Positions 1 through 8,487 of a DNA stretch of 64,000 bases are shown in pieces. Within the stretch, counting starts at the first letter, position 1; every line of letters begins with the position of its first letter. Both the position numbers and the translations under genes were made by a program. Below the pieces are notes generated by a model. It was not told where the DNA came from. It ran no database searches and saw only the letters and a program-made list of their open reading frames with translations. This stretch comes from Bradyrhizobium sp. CCBAU 53421 (lineage in GTDB: Bacteria; Pseudomonadota; Alphaproteobacteria; Rhizobiales; Xanthobacteraceae): assembly GCF_015291625.1 (NCBI RefSeq), contig NZ_CP030047.1, positions 7,192,001 to 7,256,000 on the forward strand, written 5' to 3'.

Positions 1-116
1 CCGGCACCGGAGCGGCCGATCACGCCGACAAAGCTGCCCGGCGCGATCGAAAAGGATGCGTTGTCGACTGCGGCTTTTGTGCCGAACCGGCACGTCAAAC
101 CTTCCACCACCAGCAT
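1..116 (-). CDS. phnC: PhnC, phosphonate ABC transporter ATP-binding protein (5' part only)
   Basis: The minus strand opens with an ATG at 116 and reads 38 residues before the window ends. The visible part begins [20 protein letters not shown] and reaches GRSGAG, the first part of a Walker A motif, with a PhnC-like spacing from the start. PhnC is the ATPase of the phosphonate importer PhnCDE and works on the inner face of the cytoplasmic membrane. It is divergent from the phn genes starting at 328. The gap contains PhoB-box-like repeats, so both sides are likely induced by phosphate starvation. The rest of the gene lies outside the window. Confidence 0.85.
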   Translation of the reverse strand, partial: MLVVEGLTCRFGTKAAVDNASFSIAPGSFVGVIGRSGA

Positions 117-161
117 GTAATGCTCCAACCGCGTCGCGTTGGGCCATCGCTATCCCCGGCG

Positions 162-180
162 TTTTACAGTTATGTGACGG
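162..180 (-). promoter_or_regulatory. Possible weak PhoB box facing phnC
   Basis: Read on the minus strand this stretch has CGTCAC followed 11 bases later by TGTAAA. That is the spacing of a Pho box (CTGTCAT, 4 bp, CTGTCAT) but with a degenerate second repeat. It lies about 45 bases upstream of the phnC start. The call rests on spacing and context and is tentative. Confidence 0.35.
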
Positions 181-231
181 TTGCGCTGCGGTGCGGCGAT
201 CGTCCACACCCCTCCCATGTCGCTCCGTTGC

Positions 232-259
232 CGTCATCGCAACGTCATGATGTTGTCAT
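232..259 (+). promoter_or_regulatory. PhoB box: three direct repeats of (C/T)GTCAT at 11-bp spacing
   Basis: CGTCAT occurs at 232-237 and 243-248 and TGTCAT at 254-259, exactly 11 bases apart each time. The known rhizobial Pho box is two CTGTCAT units separated by 4 bp, which gives the same 11-bp period. The site is about 70 bases upstream of the first plus-strand phn gene, a normal position for PhoB activation. Phosphate-starvation control of this phn operon is inferred from it. Confidence 0.7.
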
Positions 260-327
260 CAAGCGTCCCGATGACGAGCGCGCATCCCCCGGAAACCCAA
301 GATTCTTGAAGATTTGCGGAGGCCCAA

Positions 328-993
328 ATGGCCGGAAAGACACTCTCGGTTGTGCCGACGATCGACCCGACTGCGTCGGTGCGCGAGAGCAAGCTCGGCA
401 AATATACCGAGGTCGGCGCACGCACGATCCTGCTTGAAGTCAGCATGGACGACTATTCCTACGTCGTGAACGACAGCCAGATCACCTACACCTCGATCGG
501 CAAGTTCTGCTCGATCGCGGCGATGACCCGCATCAATCCCGGCAACCACCCGATGCATCGCGCGACGCAGGCGCATTTCACCTACCGCGCCAGCGCTTAT
601 TTTCCCGGCGAGAGCGACGACACCGAGTTCTTCAACTGGCGACGTGCGCATCACGTGCATATCGGCCATGACGTCTGGATCGGTCATGGCGCGATCCTGC
701 TGCCGGGCCGGAACATCGGAACCGGCGCTGTGGTCGCCGCCGGCGCGATCGTGACCAAGGATGTCCCCGCCTACACCATCGTTGCCGGTAATCCGGCGCG
801 CCCGGTGAAGCGGCGCTTTTCGGAGACAACAGCGGATCGCCTTGCCGCGCTGGCGTGGTGGGACTGGGATCACGAAACACTTCGTCGTGTGCTGCCCGAC
901 TTCCGCAAGCTCGCGGTCGAGGAATTCCTCGACAAGTATGAGGCCGAGGCCGTATCCCAATCAGAGAACAAGCAATGGAGCGCCGCATCGTGA
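328..993 (+). CDS. Phosphonate-operon hexapeptide-repeat acetyltransferase-like protein
   Basis: A 221-residue left-handed beta-helix protein. Hexapeptide repeats are clear in the middle ([20 protein letters not shown], then [20 protein letters not shown]) and the usual closing motif [13 protein letters not shown] follows. It matches the xenobiotic or chloramphenicol acetyltransferase type that is regularly encoded beside phnM in rhizobial phn operons. Its acceptor is not established; acetylation of a phosphonate or of a C-P lyase intermediate is a guess. The start is supported by GGAGG at 318-322. The stop overlaps the phnM start, so the two are probably translationally coupled. Confidence 0.85.
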   Translation: MAGKTLSVVPTIDPTASVRESKLGKYTEVGARTILLEVSMDDYSYVVNDSQITYTSIGKFCSIAAMTRINPGNHPMHRATQAHFTYRASAYFPGESDDTEFFNWRRAHHVHIGHDVWIGHGAILLPGRNIGTGAVVAAGAIVTKDVPAYTIVAGNPARPVKRRFSETTADRLAALAWWDWDHETLRRVLPDFRKLAVEEFLDKYEAEAVSQSENKQWSAAS

Positions 994-2162
994 CCGACAT
1001 TTTCATCGAAGGCGGACGCACGCTGGTTGACGGTACCCTGGTCGAGACCTCGCTGCGGACTGCAGGCCGCGACATCGGCGCGCTCGACGCCGAGCAAGGC
1101 CGCGCCGCGCTTCACATCGATGCCGGCGGCCTGTTGGTGCTGCCCGGCGTCATCGATCTGCACGGCGATGCGTTCGAGCGACAGATGATGCCGCGCCCCG
1201 GCGTCGACTTCCCGACCGACGTGGCGCTGCTCGACAGCGACCGGCAGGCGATCGCCAACGGCATCACCACCGTGTTCCATGGCACGACCTGGTCGTGGGA
1301 GCCCGGCCTGCGCAGCGCCGACAATGCCCGCAAGCTGCTCGATGCGATCGAGGCGCTGCGGCCGCAGCTCGCCGCCGATACCCGCTTCCATCTGCGCCAC
1401 GAGACCCACAATCTGGAGGCCGAGGCCGAGATCATTCAGTGGCTCACCGAAGGCCGCATCGACCTGTTCGCCTTCAACGACCACAGCAACGTCAAGCCGA
1501 AGAAGCGCAACCAGCTCGCCGAACGCGCCGGGCTCTCGCTCGAGGCCGTCAACGACATGCTCGACCGGGTCGTCGCGCGTCGTCAGGAGGTACCTGCCTC
1601 GATCGCGCGGCTGGCTGCCGCTGCACGCGCGGCTGATATTCGGATGCTCTCGCATGACGACAACAGCCCGGGGATGCGCCAGGAGTTTCGCGCGCTGGGC
1701 GCCGTGATCGCCGAATTCCCCGTCAATGAGGAGACCGCGCGCGATGCCGCCGCCGCCGGCGACTTCATTGTGTTCGGCGCGCCCAATGTGGTGCGTGGCG
1801 GCAGCCACACCGGCTGGACCAAGGCATCCGACATGATCGCACAAGGCCTCTGCTCGGTGCTGGCGTCGGACTATTATTATCCGGCGCAACTGCTCGCCGC
1901 ATTCCGCCTCGCGGCCGAAGGCATCCTGCCGCTCACCAAGGCCTGGGACCTGATCTCGTCCGCGCCGGCACGTGCGGCGGGGCTTACCGATCGCGGCGTG
2001 CTCGCCGCAGGCCGTCGCGCCGACATCATCATCGTCGACGACAAGGTGCCGCTGCGGCCGCGCATCATCGCCGTGATCGCGGCGGGACGGCTGGTGCATC
2101 TGGCGGACGCGAGCTGCCTCGCCCATTCCCTCGCGCCGCGCAAGACGGTTGCGGCAGCATAG
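990..2162 (+). CDS. phnM: PhnM, alpha-D-ribose 1-methylphosphonate 5-triphosphate diphosphatase
   Basis: An amidohydrolase-fold protein of about 390 residues. PhnM removes pyrophosphate from the 5-triphosphate intermediate of the C-P lyase pathway. Metal-site motifs are visible: [13 protein letters not shown] near the N-terminus and [10 protein letters not shown] in the middle. The end ([16 protein letters not shown]) is typical of the superfamily. I prefer GTG at 990, which overlaps the previous stop as GTGA and has GGAG at 977-980. An in-frame ATG at 975 would add five residues. It is the middle gene of a three-gene run. Confidence 0.9.
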   Translation: MTDIFIEGGRTLVDGTLVETSLRTAGRDIGALDAEQGRAALHIDAGGLLVLPGVIDLHGDAFERQMMPRPGVDFPTDVALLDSDRQAIANGITTVFHGTTWSWEPGLRSADNARKLLDAIEALRPQLAADTRFHLRHETHNLEAEAEIIQWLTEGRIDLFAFNDHSNVKPKKRNQLAERAGLSLEAVNDMLDRVVARRQEVPASIARLAAAARAADIRMLSHDDNSPGMRQEFRALGAVIAEFPVNEETARDAAAAGDFIVFGAPNVVRGGSHTGWTKASDMIAQGLCSVLASDYYYPAQLLAAFRLAAEGILPLTKAWDLISSAPARAAGLTDRGVLAAGRRADIIIVDDKVPLRPRIIAVIAAGRLVHLADASCLAHSLAPRKTVAAA

Positions 2163-2182
2163 TCAGGACCTATTCTGCCGCC

Positions 2183-2875
2183 ATGGCCAACACTCCGCGC
2201 TACGCGATCTATTATGCGCCGTCCTCCGACAGCGCCCTGCACCGCTTCGGCTCGACGCTGCTCGGCTATGACGCCGTGTCGGGCGACGACCTGCCGTTTC
2301 CCGCCGGCGTCGCGCCCGACTGGCGCGAGGTGACGGAAGACCCGCGCAAATACGGTTTTCACGCCACGCTGAAGGCACCGACCGCGCTCGCCGAAGGCAA
2401 GAGCGAGGCCGAGCTGCTCGACGCCTGCGCTGCCTTCGCCGGCCGCGCCCGGCGCATCCCGGTGATCGCGCCTGTGGTCGATACCATCAGCGGCTTCATC
2501 GCCGTGATCCCGGCAAGCCGCTCGGATGATCTGCACCAGCTTGCCGCCGACTGCGTCACCGAATTCGACACGTTTCGTGCGCCGCTCACGCCGGAAGATC
2601 GCGCACGGCGCAAGCCCGATCGGCTCACGGAGCGGCAGCGCGACTATCTCGATCGCTGGGGCTATCCGTACGTCATGGAGGAATTCCGCTTCCACATGAC
2701 GCTGACCGGACGGCTGAGCGAGGAGCGGCGCGGCCCGATCGTGGCGCGGCTGCGCGAGCGGTTCGCGGCGATCGAACTTGCGACGCTCGCGATCGACCGC
2801 ATCGCGCTGTTCAAGCAAACGGATGGCGCATCGCGCTTCCGGATCATCGGCAGCTGGCCCTTGCAGGCGAGTTAA
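2183..2875 (+). CDS. DUF1045 phosphonate-metabolism protein, 2H phosphoesterase-like
   Basis: A 230-residue protein with two H-x-T/S motifs, KYGFHATLKAP (His60) and FRFHMTLTG (His171). This is the arrangement of 2H phosphoesterases. Members of this family are regularly encoded in phn operons of alphaproteobacteria. A role as a cyclic-phosphodiesterase acting on the 1,2-cyclic phosphate product of C-P lyase is plausible but is inference. It starts 20 bases after phnM and its stop converges with the LysR gene on the other strand, overlapping it by about 4 bases. Confidence 0.85.
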   Translation: MANTPRYAIYYAPSSDSALHRFGSTLLGYDAVSGDDLPFPAGVAPDWREVTEDPRKYGFHATLKAPTALAEGKSEAELLDACAAFAGRARRIPVIAPVVDTISGFIAVIPASRSDDLHQLAADCVTEFDTFRAPLTPEDRARRKPDRLTERQRDYLDRWGYPYVMEEFRFHMTLTGRLSEERRGPIVARLRERFAAIELATLAIDRIALFKQTDGASRFRIIGSWPLQAS

Positions 2876-3822
2876 TTCGGCGCCGCGAGTTCGGCCAGCA
2901 ACCACTTCTTGAATGTCTGCAGCGCGCGATTGCGCTGCGCGCCCGGGGGATGAACCAGCCAGTAGCTGCCGGTGACGTGACCGACCGGCAGCAGCCGGCG
3001 GATCGCACCGCGCCGCTCACTTTCGGCGATGAAGGGCTCGAGCGCGAGCGCAACGCCCGCACCGCGTTCGGCGGCCTGCAGCGCGGCCACGAAGCTGTCG
3101 ACCGAGATCGCGCGCGTTGCCGGCGGCACAGGCTCGCCGGCATGCCTGAACCAGAGCGGCCAGGCCGCGGGGAATGTCGTCACATGGATCAGCGCGGCGC
3201 GGCCGAGGTCGGCTGCGGTACGCAGCTGCAACCGCCGCGCCAATGCCGGCGCACCGACCGGAACGGTCCTCACTTCCATCAGGCGATTTGCGACGACGCC
3301 TTCGGGCTTGTCGGGGCCGAAGCTGATGCCGGCATCGAATGTCTCGGTGTCGAAATCGACATTGCGGTTCGAGGTCTCGATCGCGAGGTCGATCCCGGAA
3401 TGCCGGGTGAGGAACGCGGACAGCCGCGGGATCAGCCAGGCCGACGCGAATTGCGGCAGCACCTTCAGCCGCAAACGGTGCTGGCCCGCCGCTTCGACTG
3501 CCGACTCGGCCTGGGCCAGCAGCGCGAATGCGCGACCGGTCGCAGCCGCCAGCTTCTCGCCGGCATGAGTCGGCCGTACGGCGCGATGGGTGCGCTGAAA
3601 CAGCGCGACGCCGAGATGGACTTCGAGATTGCGGATGCGATGGCTGATCGCCGAGGCGCTGACATTCAGCACATCCGCAGCCTCCTTGAAGCTTCCGAGC
3701 CTGACCGCGACATCGAATGCCTGCAACGCCAGGAGATGCGCCGGCCGGAGGCTTGCAGCAGCAAGGTCTTCCCTCCCGCGCAACGGCGGCCGGCGCGCCG
3801 GCCCTTGGTTGTTCCTACCCAT
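2872..3822 (-). CDS. LysR-family transcriptional regulator (GcvA-like)
   Basis: A 316-residue LysR protein. The N-terminal winged helix-turn-helix runs over about residues 28-87 (LLALQAFDVAVRLGSFKEAA, then ASAISHRIRNLE) and a periplasmic-binding-fold effector domain follows. The sequence style is that of the GcvA/AmpR subgroup. The gene is divergent from the Rieske oxygenase at 3993. The 170-base gap contains a 27-bp palindrome with a T-N11-A core, the classic LysR site, so it very likely controls the oxygenase and itself. The effector is unknown. Confidence 0.9.
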   Translation of the reverse strand: MGRNNQGPARRPPLRGREDLAAASLRPAHLLALQAFDVAVRLGSFKEAADVLNVSASAISHRIRNLEVHLGVALFQRTHRAVRPTHAGEKLAAATGRAFALLAQAESAVEAAGQHRLRLKVLPQFASAWLIPRLSAFLTRHSGIDLAIETSNRNVDFDTETFDAGISFGPDKPEGVVANRLMEVRTVPVGAPALARRLQLRTAADLGRAALIHVTTFPAAWPLWFRHAGEPVPPATRAISVDSFVAALQAAERGAGVALALEPFIAESERRGAIRRLLPVGHVTGSYWLVHPPGAQRNRALQTFKKWLLAELAAPN

Positions 3823-3869
3823 GTGCCGATCCTAACGGCCGGCCGCGGTCGATGTCGCGCGGAAAATCA

Positions 3870-3896
3870 GTTCGGATGAATGTCATTCATCCGAAC
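3870..3896. promoter_or_regulatory. LysR operator: 13-bp perfect inverted repeat
   Basis: GTTCGGATGAATG at 3870-3882 is followed by one T and then by its exact reverse complement at 3884-3896. Within it T3877 and A3889 form a T-N11-A box. It lies 47 bases from the LysR start and about 97 from the oxygenase start, the expected place for a divergent LysR operator. Confidence 0.75.
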
Positions 3897-3992
3897 CCGG
3901 CTGGTTTCGCTTGTCGGATGCGAGGCAATGCGGGAGGCTGCCCCTCGAAGCGGACCGGCGGCAAGCCCGGCCAACGAAGCGGGAGGACGGCG

Positions 3993-5123
3993 ATGACGAC
4001 ACAGCTCGCGGACGAAACATCCATCGTCGACCGCATCCTCAGGCATATCGACGCCAAATCGACCGATCTCAGCGACGGCGTCTGGCACGAACCGGTCGCG
4101 CATTATGCGTCGCAGGACCGCTTCGCGGCCGAGATCGAACACGTGTTCCGCCGCACGCTGACGCCGTTCTGTCCGTCGGCTGCGCTCGCCGAGATCGGCG
4201 CCTATGTCGCGCGCGACGCGGCGCTGACGCCTGTTGTCGCGATCCGCGGCGCGGACGGCGTCGCGCGCGCCTTCCGCAATGCCTGCCGCCACCGCGGCGT
4301 GCAACTCGTTGACGGCGCCGGCTGCCGCAAGGCACTGACCTGCCGCTATCACGGCTGGACCTACGGTCTCGACGGCCGGCTGCGCGGCATCCCCGACGAT
4401 CACGGTTTCCCCGGCCTCGACAAGGACGCGCATGGCCTCGTGCCGGTCACCTGCATCGAGCGCGACGGCCTGGTGTTCGTCTCGCAGGACGAGCCGGCCG
4501 CAACGTCCGACGCCGCCGACATGCCGACGCTGTTCGGCGACGACTGGACGCTGTACTCGACCGTCTCGCAGGAGGTCGACGCCAACTGGAAGATCGTCGC
4601 CGAGGGCTTCCTCGAAGGCTATCACATCCGATCGACGCATCAAGATACGTTCTATCCGTTGCAGTACGACAATCTCAACGTGATCGAATCATTCGGCCGC
4701 AACAGCCGGATCAGCTTCCCCTATCGGCGCATCGAGAAACTGCGCAACGTACCGCCGGGCGAGCGCAGGACGGCCGGAATGCTGACGCACGTTTATCATC
4801 TGTTTCCGAACGTGATGCTGTCGACCTTTCCGACCAATCGATTGATGACCGTGCTCGAGCCGCTGGCGGTGGATCGCACCCGGCTCATCACCTACACGCT
4901 GTCGAACCAGATCGCCGCGGAGGATGGCCGCGCCGCGGTCGCCCAGGGACGCGACTTCGTCACCGCGGGCGCGGCCGAGGATCGCGAGATGGCCTGCGCC
5001 GCGCAGCGCGGGCTTGCAACCCGGGCGAACGATCACTTCACCTTCGGCCTGTTCGAAGGCGCGATCAGGCATTTTCACCAGAATCTTGCGGCGATCATCG
5101 AGAGCCGCACTGGCGCACGTTGA
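3993..5123 (+). CDS. Rieske non-heme iron oxygenase, alpha-type subunit
   Basis: A 376-residue ring-hydroxylating-type oxygenase. The Rieske cluster ligands are CRHRG (Cys98, His100) and CRYHGW (Cys117, His120). The catalytic iron motif appears as EGYHIRSTH further on. The frame is open far upstream, but GGGAGG at 3981-3986 fixes the start at 3993. No beta subunit, ferredoxin or reductase is adjacent, so electrons must come from a partner encoded elsewhere. A crotonase gene follows 27 bases downstream, so the substrate may be handled as a CoA ester or be a betaine-like or aromatic acid; this is open. Confidence 0.88.
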   Translation: MTTQLADETSIVDRILRHIDAKSTDLSDGVWHEPVAHYASQDRFAAEIEHVFRRTLTPFCPSAALAEIGAYVARDAALTPVVAIRGADGVARAFRNACRHRGVQLVDGAGCRKALTCRYHGWTYGLDGRLRGIPDDHGFPGLDKDAHGLVPVTCIERDGLVFVSQDEPAATSDAADMPTLFGDDWTLYSTVSQEVDANWKIVAEGFLEGYHIRSTHQDTFYPLQYDNLNVIESFGRNSRISFPYRRIEKLRNVPPGERRTAGMLTHVYHLFPNVMLSTFPTNRLMTVLEPLAVDRTRLITYTLSNQIAAEDGRAAVAQGRDFVTAGAAEDREMACAAQRGLATRANDHFTFGLFEGAIRHFHQNLAAIIESRTGAR

Positions 5124-5150
5124 TCCGCCCAACACAGCTGAGGACTAAAC

Positions 5151-5939
5151 ATGCTGGACCATCCGACCGTCAAATACCGCACCGAGCAGGCCGTCGCGAT
5201 CGTGACCATCGATCGCTATGACGAGGCGCGCAACGCGGTCAATCCGGAGACCGCCCAGGGGCTGGCGCAGGCGTTCCGCGCCTTCGACCGCGATCCGTCG
5301 CTGTCGGTAGCGATCCTGACCGGTGCGGGCGGCGCATTCTGTGCCGGCTTCGACCTCAAGCGCACCGCGGCCGGGCATCGCGGCCACCGTGTCGAGAACG
5401 GCGATGGGCCGATGGGCCCGACGCGGATGAAGCTGTCGAAGCCGGTGATCGCCGCGGTCGAGGGACCGGCCGTGGCGGGCGGGCTCGAGCTAGCGATCTG
5501 GTGCGATCTCCGGGTCGCCGCAACCGATGCCACCTTCGGGGTCTATTGCCGGCGCTTCGGCGTGCCGTTGATGGACCTCGGCACCGTGCGCCTGCCGCGG
5601 CTGATCGGGCACAGCCGCGCGATGGACATGATCCTCACCGGACGCGGCGTCTCCGGTGAAGAGGCCGGGCGGATTGGACTCGCCAACCGCGTGGTCGAAC
5701 CCGGTACGGCGCTCGCCGAGGCGCGCAGCCTCGCCCGTGATCTGTGCCGCTTGCCGCAGGCGGCATTGCGCAGCGACCGGCTCTCCGCGATCGAGCAATG
5801 GGAGCTCGGCTGGGAGCAGGCCACGCTGAACGAGTTTCGCCTCGGGCTTGCGACGGTTGCGAGCGGCGAGACCGAGGCCGGCGCGCGCCGCTTCGCAGCC
5901 GGAAAGGGCCGGCACGGCGATTTCGCCGACATCGCCTGA
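5151..5939 (+). CDS. Enoyl-CoA hydratase/isomerase family (crotonase)
   Basis: A 262-residue crotonase-fold protein. The two oxyanion-hole segments are AFCAGFDLKRT and AVAGGLELAIW, and LTGRGVSGEEAGRIGLANRVV is the usual helix after the active site. GAGGA upstream supports the ATG at 5151. It follows the Rieske oxygenase closely and is likely co-transcribed under the LysR regulator. The exact reaction (hydration, isomerisation or hydrolysis) cannot be read from the sequence. It converges with the hemC-like gene. Confidence 0.88.
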   Translation: MLDHPTVKYRTEQAVAIVTIDRYDEARNAVNPETAQGLAQAFRAFDRDPSLSVAILTGAGGAFCAGFDLKRTAAGHRGHRVENGDGPMGPTRMKLSKPVIAAVEGPAVAGGLELAIWCDLRVAATDATFGVYCRRFGVPLMDLGTVRLPRLIGHSRAMDMILTGRGVSGEEAGRIGLANRVVEPGTALAEARSLARDLCRLPQAALRSDRLSAIEQWELGWEQATLNEFRLGLATVASGETEAGARRFAAGKGRHGDFADIA

Positions 5940-5969
5940 AGCACCGATCGCGGCGGCCGCGGCGCGGCA

Positions 5970-6956
5970 CTACTCGTCCACCCGCGTGCGGTCGATGATC
6001 TCGGCAGCGCCCTTCGCGAGCAGCTCCATCCCGACCGCGCGGCCAAGTTCGCGCGGCCGGTCCGCCGGTCCGCGCCGCGTCACCTCGATGAAGCCGGCAC
6101 CGGCCTCGTCGAGCACCGAGGCGCGCAGCGTCAGCTCGCCTCCGGCGAGCGTGGCGTGGCCGGCGATCGGCGAATTGCAATGGCCGTTGAGCACCCACAG
6201 CACCTCGCGCTCGGCCTCGGCGGCAAGCCGCGACGGCGCGTTGTCGATGCCGGCAAGCCGGGCCCGCGTCGCCCAGTCGGTCTCGACGCATTCCACCGCG
6301 ACGATACCCTGGCCGACCGCCGGCAGCATCTCGTCGACCGAGAAATCGTGGGAGATGCGCGCGGTCATGCCGATGCGCTCGAGGCCGGAGCGCGCCATCA
6401 CCAGCGCATCCGCGGGACCGACCTCGCCGCCATCGGGCAGCCGCTGCTTGTCGCCGCGATCGAGTTTTGCAACTCGCGTGTCGGCGGCGCCGCGATAGTG
6501 GATCACGGTCGCCTCCGGAAACAGCCGGCGCAGATAGGCGGCGCGGCGCACCGCGTTGGTGCCGATCATGAAGCCCTTGCCGCGCGCGGCGCGCAGCGTC
6601 TCCAGCGATAGGCCCGGCCGCAGCACGAGGCTGTCATTGGCGGCATCGCGCGGCAGCATCGCGGCGAGGACGAGACCCGGCGTCTCCTCATTGCCCGGCA
6701 CGTCCTTCAGCGAATGCATCGCGGCCTGCAGCGCTCCGGCGCGCATGGCTTCGCGAATCTCGGCGACGAAGGCGCCGCCCTTGCCGCCGTGGCGCAACAG
6801 CTTGCTGGTTTGGTCCTGGTCGCCGCGGGTCTCGAACTTGACGATGTCGACGGCAAGGTCGTCCGCCGAGGCGCGCAGCAGCCGCGCGACCTCGTCCGTC
6901 TGCGCCAGCGCCATCGCGCTCTTGCGCGTCCCTATCCGCAAAACCTGTCCCGACAC
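5970..6956 (-). CDS. hemC: Hydroxymethylbilane synthase (porphobilinogen deaminase), divergent type
   Basis: A 328-residue protein of the HemC family, which joins four porphobilinogens into hydroxymethylbilane in tetrapyrrole synthesis. Family landmarks are IGTRKSAMALAQ at the N-terminus, HSLKDVP (Lys84, Asp85, the catalytic Asp) and a cofactor cysteine at 260 in LNGHCNSPIAG. It departs from the usual sequence: GTNAVRR replaces GTSSLRR, and NGHCNSPI replaces the common GGCQVPI. It is not next to other hem genes but ends a minus-strand run after nicotinamidase. It may be a paralogue of a housekeeping hemC elsewhere, or a lineage-specific version of it. Confidence 0.82.
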   Translation of the reverse strand: MSGQVLRIGTRKSAMALAQTDEVARLLRASADDLAVDIVKFETRGDQDQTSKLLRHGGKGGAFVAEIREAMRAGALQAAMHSLKDVPGNEETPGLVLAAMLPRDAANDSLVLRPGLSLETLRAARGKGFMIGTNAVRRAAYLRRLFPEATVIHYRGAADTRVAKLDRGDKQRLPDGGEVGPADALVMARSGLERIGMTARISHDFSVDEMLPAVGQGIVAVECVETDWATRARLAGIDNAPSRLAAEAEREVLWVLNGHCNSPIAGHATLAGGELTLRASVLDEAGAGFIEVTRRGPADRPRELGRAVGMELLAKGAAEIIDRTRVDE

Positions 6957-7045
6957 GAAAGCTCCGCTGCGTGATCATCAACGGCTGGGGATTAGAACAA
7001 AAGGCCAGTCAAAACAATGGTTTTTGCCCCCCTGCTCGGCCGGGT

Positions 7046-7666
7046 TCAGGCAATCTCCTCGACCAGCGTGACACCGGCTTCAAGCATCGCCGCGGTGGCA
7101 GACGCAAGCGAGCCGCCGAGATCGATGGCACGGCAGCCCGCCAGCACGACCGTGGTCTCGAACCCGAGCCGCCGTGCATCGAGCGCCGAATACTGCACGC
7201 AAAAATCCGTCGCGAGCCCGGCCATCACGACACGCTTGAGGCCGCGCTCGCGCAGATAGCCGGCGAGCCCGGTCGGCGTGGTGCGGTCGTTCTCGAAGAA
7301 CGCCGAATAGGAATCGATCGCGGCCCGGAACCCCTTGCGGATCACGAGCTCAGCCCGCTCGGTCGCAAGCTCGGGATGAAACGCGGCGCCGGCGGTGCCC
7401 TGGATGCAGTGATCCGGCCACAGCGTCTGCTCGCCATAGGGCATGGCGATCGCGGAAAACGGCGCCGCGCCCGGATGCGAGGTGGCAAACGAGCTGTGGC
7501 CCGCCGGGTGCCAGTCCTGGGTCAGCACGACATGGTCGAAGCCCGCCGCGAGCCGGTTGACCACGGGCACGACGGCATCGCCGCCGGCCACCGCCAGCGC
7601 GCCACCGGGGCAGAAATCGTTCTGCACGTCGATGATCAGCAAGACGTCGTCGGGCTCGATCTTCAT
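7046..7666 (-). CDS. pncA: Nicotinamidase PncA (isochorismatase-fold amidohydrolase)
   Basis: A 206-residue enzyme that hydrolyses nicotinamide to nicotinate and ammonia. The catalytic triad is visible as Asp13 (IIDVQNDF), Lys111 (VIRKGF) and Cys156 (LATDFCVQ). The metal ligands are Asp51, His53 and His57 (DWHPAGH), and LWPDHCIQGT is typical of PncA. The ATG at 7666 overlaps the stop of the upstream gene (TGATG), so the two are translationally coupled. With the aspartate dehydrogenase-like neighbour it suggests NAD-precursor metabolism. The frame continues upstream but the coupled start is convincing. Confidence 0.9.
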   Translation of the reverse strand: MKIEPDDVLLIIDVQNDFCPGGALAVAGGDAVVPVVNRLAAGFDHVVLTQDWHPAGHSSFATSHPGAAPFSAIAMPYGEQTLWPDHCIQGTAGAAFHPELATERAELVIRKGFRAAIDSYSAFFENDRTTPTGLAGYLRERGLKRVVMAGLATDFCVQYSALDARRLGFETTVVLAGCRAIDLGGSLASATAAMLEAGVTLVEEIA

Positions 7667-8487
7667 CAGGTGCCGATCCGCAAGGACGCGCGCAGCTTGC
7701 GCAGGCAGGCGATCACCGACAGCGCCGTGATGCGGCCGGTCTTCGGATTCTCCGAGGGGATGTTCTCGATCATCATCGAGAACCGCGCCGAGTCGGAATC
7801 GACCTCGATGCGGTGGGTGTTGCGCGTCACCGTCGGATCCGCCCAGATCTCGACCCGCGTGCGATCGGGGCCGATGCCGGCGAGCGACAACGCCACCGCG
7901 ACGTTGAGATTGGCCGGAAAGCCCTTTGCGGCGTCGCGCGCGCTGCCTTCGAAGACGCGCAGCGGTTCGGTGATGCCTTCGATCCGGATGTCGTTCTCGA
8001 CCAGATGCGGCGCGCCGACGAGGCCCGCGACCGGCTTCCGCGTCACCAGCTTCGCCGAATGGATGGTCCCGATCGCCGCCGCGGTCACCGCATCGAGGCC
8101 GATCAGCGCGCCGGTCGGCACGATGATCTGGCCGCCATGGGCTTTGGCGAGATCGACCAGGTCCTCGTTCTGCAACAGCGCGCCGACGCTGAGCACAACC
8201 GCGGTCTTGCCGCGCTCGACCACCGGCGCCACGATCGCGCGCACCACCTTGCTCGGCGCGCACTCGACCACGATGTCGGCAACATCAGCCAGCGCATCGA
8301 TCGGCACCAGCCTTGGCGCCGACTTGAGACTTTCGACCCAGCTGCGGTGCTTGTCCGGACTGTTCGCCGACACCGCAACCAGCGTCAGGCCCTCGATGCC
8401 TTGATCGAGTGCCTTGACGATTTCGGTGCCGATCGCGCCGAGGCCGGCGACCGCAACCCGTGCGTTTGTCTTTCCGTCAGCCATCAT
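7666..8487 (-). CDS. nadX: L-aspartate dehydrogenase family protein (NadX-like)
   Basis: A 273-residue NAD(P)-dependent dehydrogenase with an N-terminal Rossmann motif (AVAGLGAIG) and the C-terminal aspartate-dehydrogenase domain, including PTGALIGLDAV, GFPANLNVAVALSLAG and NTHRIEV. NadX oxidises aspartate to iminosuccinate, which feeds quinolinate and NAD synthesis. The downstream pncA gene is coupled to it and the upstream peptidase overlaps it by 4 bases (ATGA). A second in-frame ATG is at 8484. The substrate could be another amino acid, since this family is not uniform. Confidence 0.8.
   Translation of the reverse strand: MMADGKTNARVAVAGLGAIGTEIVKALDQGIEGLTLVAVSANSPDKHRSWVESLKSAPRLVPIDALADVADIVVECAPSKVVRAIVAPVVERGKTAVVLSVGALLQNEDLVDLAKAHGGQIIVPTGALIGLDAVTAAAIGTIHSAKLVTRKPVAGLVGAPHLVENDIRIEGITEPLRVFEGSARDAAKGFPANLNVAVALSLAGIGPDRTRVEIWADPTVTRNTHRIEVDSDSARFSMMIENIPSENPKTGRITALSVIACLRKLRASLRIGT

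Noticed and set aside
3717..3992. Longer N-terminus for the Rieske oxygenase
   Set aside because: The added part crosses the LysR operator and has no domain, while GGGAGG at 3981-3986 supports the ATG at 3993.
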